NCBI RefSeq assembly: GCF_023115465.1
Contig: NZ_CP096034.1
Coordinates: forward strand, 2,542,001 to 2,606,000
Reading direction: 5' to 3'
Length of the DNA: 64,000 nt
Origin: Gottfriedia acidiceleris
GTDB lineage: Bacteria > Bacillota > Bacilli > Bacillales > Bacillaceae_G
Of the stretch, positions 58,565-64,000 are shown piece after piece. Within the stretch, counting starts at the first letter, position 1; every line of letters starts with the position of its first letter. A model generated the notes under the pieces. The model was not told the DNA's origin, did no database searches, and was given only the letters and a program-made list of their open reading frames with translations. A program made the position numbers and the translations under genes.

Positions 58565-58822
58565 AAAAAAAGCCATAACTCCACACTTCAGCAGATGCTG
58601 AAGGGGCGAAAGACTTTTCGCGGTACCACCCTTCTTCTTAGGTTAATAACCTAACTTTGGGATTTTGGCTAACCAAAATCTGGCTATAACGTGACCAACG
58701 TTCAAGCTTACATTACAAATTAATTCAGCTTGACACTCAAGAGTGAGTTTCATTAATCAAGGTCATCGGTTCACACCAGCCACCGACTCTCTGAAGATCC
58801 TTTTCATAACTACTTTTCTCTT
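58565..58822 (-). promoter_or_regulatory. T-box riboswitch of the ilvB-leuD operon
   Basis: The T-box core GGGTGGTACCGCG is at 58631-58619 on the minus strand. It is followed by a GC-containing hairpin (TTCAGCA/TGCTGAA) and a T7 run at 58571-58565, the leader terminator. Upstream are the stem I features AGTA (58818-58800 region), GAGTCGGTGGCTGGTGTGAA and, near 58745, a candidate specifier CTC in GAAACTCAC. CTC would be leucine, as in the B. subtilis ilv-leu leader, but the specifier is not certain. Confidence 0.85.
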
Positions 58823-58833
58823 TCAATGCTTTT

Positions 58834-60501
58834 TCATATTTTTAATATTCCACCAGTATTAGCAGAAGTAACTAACTTTGCATATCTTGCTAAATAACCC
58901 GTTTTAACTTTTGGTTCTTTTAATTTATATGATGTTTTACGAGATTCTAACGTTTCGTTTGAAATTGATAATGTAATACTTCTTGATAAAAGATCGATTA
59001 TGATTTCATCGCCGTCTTCAATATATGCAATTGGTCCACCTTCAGCCGCTTCTGGAGAAATATGTCCGATTGCAATTCCTCTAGTAGCCCCCGAAAAACG
59101 ACCATCTGTAATTAACGCAACTTTTGTTCCTAAACCTCTTCCTACAATTGATGAAGTTGGTGCAAGCATTTCAGGCATTCCAGGTCCACCTTTTGGACCC
59201 TCATATCGAATGACAACGACATGCCCTTCTTTTACGAGACCATTGTCAATCGCTTCAACTGCTTCATCGTGTGAGTCAAAACAAATTGCCTCACCAATAA
59301 ATGTTTGGATTGAAGAATCAACCGCTCCTACTTTAATAACTGCTCCGTCTGGGGCTAGATTCCCATGTAAGATCGATAATCCGCCTGTTTGTGAATAAGG
59401 ATTTTCTTTTTTGCGAATCACTTCACTATTCGTGATTGTAGCTTCTTGCACATTCTCGAATAAAGTTTTTCCCGTAATTGTAATGCGGTCACTATTGATT
59501 GCTCCAGGAATGGTTGTAAGTTCTTTAATAATTGCTGGAACACCACCTGCTAAATGAACATCATGCATTGAATAGTGCGAAGCGGGACTAATTTTAGATA
59601 AATAAGGTACTCTTCTAGCTACGTCATTTATATCCTTTAAGTCGTAATCAATTCCTGCCTCATTTGCGATGGCCATTAAGTGTAAAACAGTATTTGTCGA
59701 TCCACCCATTGCCATGTCTAGTGCAAATGCATCATCAATAGCCTCTTTTGTAATAATATCTCTTGGTTTTATATCGTTTTCAATGCAATCCATTAGATGA
59801 AAAGCTGCATCACGGATTAATTGATGTCTGTCTTTACTAGTTGCAAGTATTGTTCCGTTATATGGTAGTGCTACACCGAGCATCTCCATAATGCAATTCA
59901 TTGAATTTGCTGTAAACATTCCAGAACATGATCCACATGTAGGACATGCTGACTTTTCAATATCGAGTAATTCTTCAACACTCATTTTTCCTGATTTAAA
60001 AGCACCTACACCTTCAAATACTGAAGCAAGAGATAGGGCCTTTCCATCTTTAGATAGTCCTCCTGCCATTGGTCCACCTGATACAAAAACTGCTGGTACA
60101 TTTGTACGAACAGCTGCCATTAGCATTCCAGGTGTGATTTTATCGCAGTTTGGCATATAAAATACTCCATCAAACCAATGTGCATTAATTACAGTTTCTG
60201 CTGCATCGGCAATGATTTCCCTACTTGGTAAAGAATACCTCATTCCGATATGCCCCATTGCGATTCCATCATCGACACCAATCGTATTAAACTCAAATGG
60301 AACTCCACCGGCATCTCGAATCGCTTGTTTTACAACATCAGCCATTTCCCTTAAATGAATATGACCTGGAACAATATCAATATATGAATTACAAATTGCT
60401 ATAAATGGTTTATTAAAATCTTCTTCTTTAACGCCTGCCGCTAATAATAAGCTACGATGCGGTGCGCGGTCGATTCCTTTTTTGATCATGTCACTTCGCA
60501 C
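58834..60501 (-). CDS. ilvD: Dihydroxy-acid dehydratase
   Basis: A 555-residue Fe-S enzyme shared by valine and isoleucine synthesis. Cluster cysteines are in [15 protein letters not shown] and [37 protein letters not shown] and [12 protein letters not shown]-like text confirm it. The GTG start at 60501 follows AAGGGTGAT. It lies 6 bases after ilvE and is followed by the T-box of ilvB, so ilvED may be expressed without leucine attenuation. Confidence 0.97.
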   Translation of the reverse strand: MRSDMIKKGIDRAPHRSLLLAAGVKEEDFNKPFIAICNSYIDIVPGHIHLREMADVVKQAIRDAGGVPFEFNTIGVDDGIAMGHIGMRYSLPSREIIADAAETVINAHWFDGVFYMPNCDKITPGMLMAAVRTNVPAVFVSGGPMAGGLSKDGKALSLASVFEGVGAFKSGKMSVEELLDIEKSACPTCGSCSGMFTANSMNCIMEMLGVALPYNGTILATSKDRHQLIRDAAFHLMDCIENDIKPRDIITKEAIDDAFALDMAMGGSTNTVLHLMAIANEAGIDYDLKDINDVARRVPYLSKISPASHYSMHDVHLAGGVPAIIKELTTIPGAINSDRITITGKTLFENVQEATITNSEVIRKKENPYSQTGGLSILHGNLAPDGAVIKVGAVDSSIQTFIGEAICFDSHDEAVEAIDNGLVKEGHVVVIRYEGPKGGPGMPEMLAPTSSIVGRGLGTKVALITDGRFSGATRGIAIGHISPEAAEGGPIAYIEDGDEIIIDLLSRSITLSISNETLESRKTSYKLKEPKVKTGYLARYAKLVTSANTGGILKI

Positions 60502-60507
60502 AATTTA

Positions 60508-61398
60508 TCACCCTTGTTTTACGTAAATTTTTTCTCCATCTTCAACTACTAATTGACGAAATGCTTTTAATAATCTTTGTGTATTTGGTCCTGGTTTTCC
60601 ATCACCAATCACTCGTCCATCTACCTTAGATACGCCAATTACTTCAGCTGCTGTTCCTGTTAAGAAAACCTCATCGGCAATATAAACATCATGTCTAGTG
60701 AACAATTTTTCCTCAACTTCATAACCTAATGTGTCACCTAATTCCATAATTGCATTTCGAGTAATTCCTTCTAATGCACCTGCTGAACTCGGTGGAGTAA
60801 TTAACTTATTCCCTTTTACTAAAAAGACATTATCTCCAGATCCTTCAGCTACAAAGCCTTGATCGTTTAGCATTAGTGCTTCTTGAACACCAGCAAGTTT
60901 AGCTTCAATTTTTACTAATATGTTATTTAAGTAATTTAAAGATTTAATTTGTGGATTTAATACATCACTTCGATTTCTTCTCGTTGCTACTGTTACAATT
61001 TCCATACCATTTTCGTAAAGTTCTTGTGGAAACAGTGCTAGTTGTTCAGCAATGACAACTACATTTGCTCTTGGACAAGAAGCTGGATCTAATCCAAGAT
61101 TCCCTTCACCTCTTGAGACGACGAGTCGAATATAACCACTATGTAAATTATTTCGATTTACTGTATCAACTACAATTTGTGTTAACTCTTCTAATGAATA
61201 AGGAATTGTTAATAAAATTGATTTTGCTGATTCATATAATCGAATGAGATGTTCTTTTAAGCGAAATACATTGCCATCATATACGCGAATCCCTTCGAAT
61301 ACTCCATCTCCATATAGATATCCATGATCATATACAGAAACTTTTGCATCTTGTTTTTGAACGAATTCACCATTTAAAAAAATCTGTTGCTCTGTCAC
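60508..61398 (-). CDS. ilvE: Branched-chain amino-acid aminotransferase
   Basis: A 296-residue fold-type IV PLP transaminase. The PLP lysine is in NPQIKSLNYLNNILVKIEAK, with EALMLNDQGFVAEGSGDNVF and TGTAAEVIGVSKVDGR as conserved parts. The GTG at 61398 has a strong GAGGAGG site 7 bases upstream. First gene of the ilvED unit, with a promoter and a CodY-like box upstream. Confidence 0.95.
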   Translation of the reverse strand: MTEQQIFLNGEFVQKQDAKVSVYDHGYLYGDGVFEGIRVYDGNVFRLKEHLIRLYESAKSILLTIPYSLEELTQIVVDTVNRNNLHSGYIRLVVSRGEGNLGLDPASCPRANVVVIAEQLALFPQELYENGMEIVTVATRRNRSDVLNPQIKSLNYLNNILVKIEAKLAGVQEALMLNDQGFVAEGSGDNVFLVKGNKLITPPSSAGALEGITRNAIMELGDTLGYEVEEKLFTRHDVYIADEVFLTGTAAEVIGVSKVDGRVIGDGKPGPNTQRLLKAFRQLVVEDGEKIYVKQG

Positions 61399-61434
61399 GG
61401 TTAATCCTCCTCAAGAGTTAAAATATTTGTACTT

Positions 61435-61463
61435 ACTTTATTCCAATCTACTAAATAAATCAA
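61435..61463 (-). promoter_or_regulatory. Probable ilvE promoter
   Basis: TTGATT (61463-61458), 17 bases, TAAAGT (61440-61435) on the minus strand; the -10 matches at 4 of 6 positions. Confidence 0.5.
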
Positions 61464-61465
61464 CA

Positions 61466-61480
61466 AGTTTTTAGAAAATT
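61466..61480 (-). promoter_or_regulatory. CodY-like box upstream of ilvE
   Basis: AATTTTCTAAAAACT matches AATTTTCWGAAAATT at 13 of 15 positions and lies right next to the -35 element. CodY control of BCAA synthesis is established in Bacillus; its use here is inferred. Confidence 0.6.
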
Positions 61481-61579
61481 TTAAATTCATAATTTATTCA
61501 AATATCGTATAAATATTGGTAAATCAACAATGAAAACCTTTACATTTTTTCAAAATAATTTTTCGACAAAATTTTACTC

Positions 61580-61608
61580 TTGAAAAATGTTTTTAAAAGG
61601 ATTATCAT
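61580..61608 (+). promoter_or_regulatory. Promoter of the 62-residue ORF
   Basis: TTGAAA, 17 bases, TATCAT, about 52 bases before the ATG. A second AT-rich CodY-like stretch (AATTTTTCGACAAAATT) overlaps its upstream side. Confidence 0.55.
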
Positions 61609-61660
61609 ATGGTTACTTTATACAGAATTTTCTGTAAATTAAAATCGGAGGCGAGTAAAA

Positions 61661-61849
61661 ATGGCTACTTTACAAATTAATGGGACTGTTAACGAAATCA
61701 ATGAAGTGTTGAAAGTAATGAGTAATCATTTTGACATTCAGATTAAAGACGAAAAATCCGATCAGGAGTATTCAGTAGATTTCTCTTATGAAGAATGGGA
61801 AAATGATTCTTTTGTAAGTGAGATGTTAACTGGAGCTTATAATGATTAA
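61661..61849 (+). CDS. Small acidic protein
   Basis: A 62-residue soluble ORF starting MATLQINGTVNEINEVLK, with a C-terminal acidic tail (YEEWENDSFVSEM). The start has a strong CGGAGGCGAG site, a promoter lies upstream, and a terminator downstream. The family is not known to me. The full set of signals argues for real expression. Confidence 0.65.
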   Translation: MATLQINGTVNEINEVLKVMSNHFDIQIKDEKSDQEYSVDFSYEEWENDSFVSEMLTGAYND

Positions 61850-61877
61850 ACATTGAAATTCTTATCGTGTGATAACA

Positions 61878-61913
61878 AAAGAGGGTAGCCAATTATTTTA
61901 GGCAACCCTCTTT
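61878..61913. terminator. Bidirectional-type terminator
   Basis: AAAGAGGGTAGCC pairs with GGCAACCCTCTTT (one mismatch) around a 10-base loop, followed by TTTTTATT on the plus strand. It closes the small ORF. Confidence 0.85.
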
Positions 61914-61963
61914 TTATTGATTGGTGTGATGTGGTGAGAATAAGTGTACGGGGAGACATTGGA

Positions 61964-62095
61964 CTGCAAATAAGGGATGGAAGCTGCAAATAAACGGTCG
62001 ACTGCAAATAAAAGTAGCGAATCTGCAATTAAATTTGTTAAACCGCAATTAAAATTATCAAATCTGCAATTAAATCTAGCACAAGTGCAATTAAG
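61964..62095. repeat. Seven CTGCAAWTAA words at about 20-bp period
   Basis: CTGCAAATAA or CTGCAATTAA (one CCGCAA and one GTGCAA variant) begins at 61964, 61984, 62002, 62023, 62043, 62064 and 62085. Steps are 20, 18, 21, 20, 21 and 21 bases, close to two helical turns. The intervening bases are not conserved. The region (about 480 bp, 61,850-62,329) has no believable gene. It is not a CRISPR array. Confidence 0.8.
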
Positions 62096-62277
62096 ATACG
62101 AAATTAACCCTACCAGTTAAGGTATTTCACACCAAGGACTGTTTATCAATTCATATTTTTTAAAGAAAACTAGCAATTTCCCTCTAATTTTATCTATCTC
62201 GAATAAAAAGTCGCTACGAATCTGCAAAAATATGAATTGTGATAGAACAGTGCTATACATTCTAGTGTAATACAACA

Positions 62278-62326
62278 AAAAAGGACCGCTTAGATCAGTT
62301 CCCCTGACCAATAAGACAGTCCTTTT
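62278..62326 (-). terminator. Terminator after the osmoprotectant transporter gene
   Basis: AAAAGGACTGT and GCGGTCCTTTT pair imperfectly around a long loop on the minus strand, followed by TTTTT, just after the stop codon. Confidence 0.75.
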
Positions 62327-62329
62327 CGT

Positions 62330-63856
62330 TTATTTTAGCAAACCCTCTTCCTTCAAAAACTCTCTAGCAACACTTTCAGCAGATTTTCCACCAACATTTA
62401 CTTTGTAATTCATTTCTCGCATTTCATCATCCGTTATTTTATTTTTTAATTTATTTAGTATAATTTTGACTTCTGGATATTTTTTAAGTGTTTCTTTTCT
62501 CAGAAGTGGTGCGCATTGATATGGTGGGAATAAATTTTTATCATCGACTAGCACTTTCATGTTATAACTGTGGAGTTCACTATCAGTTGAATATGCATCG
62601 ATTATTGAGAGATCGCCCGATTGAATTGCGTCATATCGCAATTTTGGTTCCATCGTTTTTAAATTTTGGAACTTTAATCCATATAATTTTTGTAGACCTA
62701 AATATCCGTCTTCACGATCTGTAAATTCTAATGTGAAACCTGCTTTTAACTGATTTTCTACTTTGGTTGCATCTGAAATTGTTTCGATTCCAAATTGTTT
62801 CGAAATATGATCCGGAACAGCTAATGCATACGTGTCATTAAATTTCATAGGTTCCAAATAGCTCAAATTATATTTTTTTGCTAAACCTTCAGCAGCTTGT
62901 TCATATACTGCATTTGCATCGTTACTAACAGTCTTTTCTTTCAAAAAAGTAGAAATGGCCGTACCTGTATATTCTGGATAAATATCAATGTCACCCTTTT
63001 TTAATGCATTAAACACAAATGTTGTTTTACCAAAATTAGGCTTAACTTCAACGTTTAGATTCGTTTCATCCTCAATCATTAATTTATACATATTCATTAT
63101 TATTTCTGGTTCAGCACCTAGTTTTCCAGCGATCACTAGATCCGTTTTATTCCAAGATTTAATTGTTAATGGAGAAAATAATAATGCTAATAAAATAAAA
63201 CTAGCAGTTATGATTCTTAATGAAAAACTCTTAAAACTCCTCTTCTCTATTAATCTTAAAATAAAATCAAATATAATTGCTAAAAGTGCTGAAGGTATTG
63301 CCCCTATAATGATTAAATTCATATCGTTTCGATCGATTCCTAATAATATTAAACTACCTAAACCTCCAGCTCCTATTAAAGCGGCGATTGTTGCCGTTCC
63401 AACAATTATGACCATCGCAGTTCGGATTCCCGCCATCATAACTGGTAATGCTAATGGTAATTCAACCTTAAAAAGTCTTTGTCTACCGTTCATTCCTAAC
63501 CCAGTTGCTGCTTCTAATAGAATCGGATCAATCTCCTTAATTCCGGTATATGTATTTCGCAGGATCGGCAATAATGCATAAACACTTAGCGCAATCACCG
63601 CTGGAATCTTTCCAATACCGACTAAAGGTATTAAAATCCCTAACAGTGCTAATGAAGGAATCGTTTGAATAACTGCTGTAGTTCCAATTACAAATTCAGA
63701 GAGAACTTTCTTTCTCGTTAAGTAAATTCCAACCGGGACAGCTATTATTATTGCAATAATAAGTGCAAATACTGAAATTTGAATATGCTCTAACAAAGCT
63801 GTTAGTAATTGCTCTTTTCTATTTGCAAGGGTTGTTGTAAATGAAGTGAGAATCAT
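62330..63856 (-). CDS. ABC transporter permease/substrate-binding fusion, osmoprotectant type
   Basis: A 508-residue fusion of an OpuC/ProW-type permease and a glycine-betaine/choline-type binding protein. Residues 1-210 hold about six membrane helices with the EAATGLGMNGRQRLFKVELP coupling motif. After a helix at about 215-235 the binding domain (240-508) starts LVIAGKLGAEPEIIMNMYKL and includes DIYPEYTGTA and SIIDAYSTDSELHSYNM. Fused forms act as OpuF or EgtU-like importers, so the ligand could be betaine, choline, carnitine or ergothioneine. The ATPase gene precedes it with one base between stop and start. Confidence 0.9.
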   Translation of the reverse strand: MILTSFTTTLANRKEQLLTALLEHIQISVFALIIAIIIAVPVGIYLTRKKVLSEFVIGTTAVIQTIPSLALLGILIPLVGIGKIPAVIALSVYALLPILRNTYTGIKEIDPILLEAATGLGMNGRQRLFKVELPLALPVMMAGIRTAMVIIVGTATIAALIGAGGLGSLILLGIDRNDMNLIIIGAIPSALLAIIFDFILRLIEKRSFKSFSLRIITASFILLALLFSPLTIKSWNKTDLVIAGKLGAEPEIIMNMYKLMIEDETNLNVEVKPNFGKTTFVFNALKKGDIDIYPEYTGTAISTFLKEKTVSNDANAVYEQAAEGLAKKYNLSYLEPMKFNDTYALAVPDHISKQFGIETISDATKVENQLKAGFTLEFTDREDGYLGLQKLYGLKFQNLKTMEPKLRYDAIQSGDLSIIDAYSTDSELHSYNMKVLVDDKNLFPPYQCAPLLRKETLKKYPEVKIILNKLKNKITDDEMREMNYKVNVGGKSAESVAREFLKEEGLLK

Positions 63857-63857
63857 C

Positions 63858-64000
63858 TTATATTCCCTCCTTTACAACAGCTTTACCACGATAATTGTCT
63901 ATAAATTGTTCAACGAAAGGGTTAACTGGATTATTTAAAATTTCTTCCTTCGTACCTACTTGAACTAGTTCACCATCGTGCATGATCCCGATTCGGTCTC
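63858..64000 (-). CDS. ABC transporter ATP-binding protein, C-terminal end (partial)
   Basis: The frame runs in from the right edge and ends at TAA 63860-63858. It reads [21 protein letters not shown], the end of the D-loop/H-loop region of an ATPase, followed by [20 protein letters not shown]. It is the ATPase of the osmoprotectant-type transporter, whose permease-binding fusion gene starts 1 base later with GGAGGGAATATAAG as ribosome site. Confidence 0.9.
   Translation of the reverse strand, partial: DRIGIMHDGELVQVGTKEEILNNPVNPFVEQFIDNYRGKAVVKEGI

Noticed and set aside
58205-58654. 149-codon plus-strand ORF opposite ilvB
   Set aside because: It lies opposite the ilvB N-terminus and T-box and has no ribosome site or homology-like text; it is a shadow frame.
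61964-62095. CRISPR array or small tandem-repeat gene
   Set aside because: The repeated word is only 10 bp and no ORF with a start signal covers the region on either strand.
62988-63581. 197-codon plus-strand ORF opposite the osmoprotectant permease
   Set aside because: The minus-strand gene is a sure permease/binding protein fusion; this frame mirrors its hydrophobic codons.

Overview
The window reads as chromosomal DNA of an AT-rich, Gram-positive, spore-former-type member of the Bacillaceae. The evidence is strong AGGAGG-type ribosome binding sites, TTG and GTG starts, intrinsic terminators after most operons, a HutP-controlled histidine-utilisation operon, a T-box in front of an ilvB-ilvH-ilvC-leuABCD operon, CodY-like and cre-like sites, and a B. 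subtilis-like argC-J-B-D order. Most genes lie on the minus strand. No rRNA, tRNA, CRISPR array or intact prophage was seen.

Layout. Positions 1-5,700 are accessory: a HAD hydrolase, orphan ORFs, the 3' end of an MFS gene next to an ORF-less group II intron remnant, a MATE pump, a frameshifted orphan and a RibD-C type reductase, with copies of a dispersed TTAGTTGAATAAG-ended repeat between them. Positions 5,900-11,950 hold the complete hutPHUIG operon, with promoter, CodY-like box and HutP-type leader terminator. Positions 12,000-17,700 hold a MntA/HepT toxin-antitoxin pair, a SIMPL protein, a tandem DUF4822 secreted protein, a frameshifted ankyrin lipoprotein and KptA. Positions 17,800-27,100 hold a two-component system, a NERD protein gene with an internal stop, a 52-bp tandem array of terminator-like palindromes, a 1387-residue subtilase with cohesin-like and dockerin-like modules, and a lipoprotein. 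Positions 27,300-33,600 carry an acyl-CoA ligase, an M50 protease, a DinB protein, a streptomycin-kinase-family protein and a Nudix hydrolase. Positions 33,700-37,970 are argC-J-B-D. Positions 38,000-44,700 are mixed: a phospholipase D/cardiolipin-synthase-type enzyme, an alpha/beta hydrolase with its TetR regulator and palindromic operator, a secreted protein with an L,D-transpeptidase-like motif, and decayed small membrane proteins. Positions 44,800-49,200 are a fatty-acid beta-oxidation operon and an oxidoreductase. Positions 50,000-61,500 hold degV and the whole branched-chain amino-acid set: ilvE-ilvD, then a T-box, then ilvB-ilvH-ilvC-leuA-leuB-leuC-leuD. The right edge is an osmoprotectant-type ABC transporter cut by the window end.

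How the genes work together. The hut operon turns histidine into glutamate; its CodY-like box and leader terminator suggest both nutrient status and histidine control it. The BCAA block has two layers: a CodY-like box before ilvE, and a T-box, probably leucine-sensing, before ilvB. LeuA here lacks the C-terminal feedback domain, so transcriptional control may carry more of the load. The beta-oxidation operon has a cre-like site, consistent with carbon repression.

The most unusual items are the short LeuA, the modular subtilase, the 52-bp palindrome array, a 20-bp-phased CTGCAAWTAA repeat near 62,000, the dispersed repeat family that appears to be the insertion site of the group II intron, and a cluster of single-base lesions in small accessory genes. 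No single clearly new multi-gene system could be demonstrated from sequence alone.
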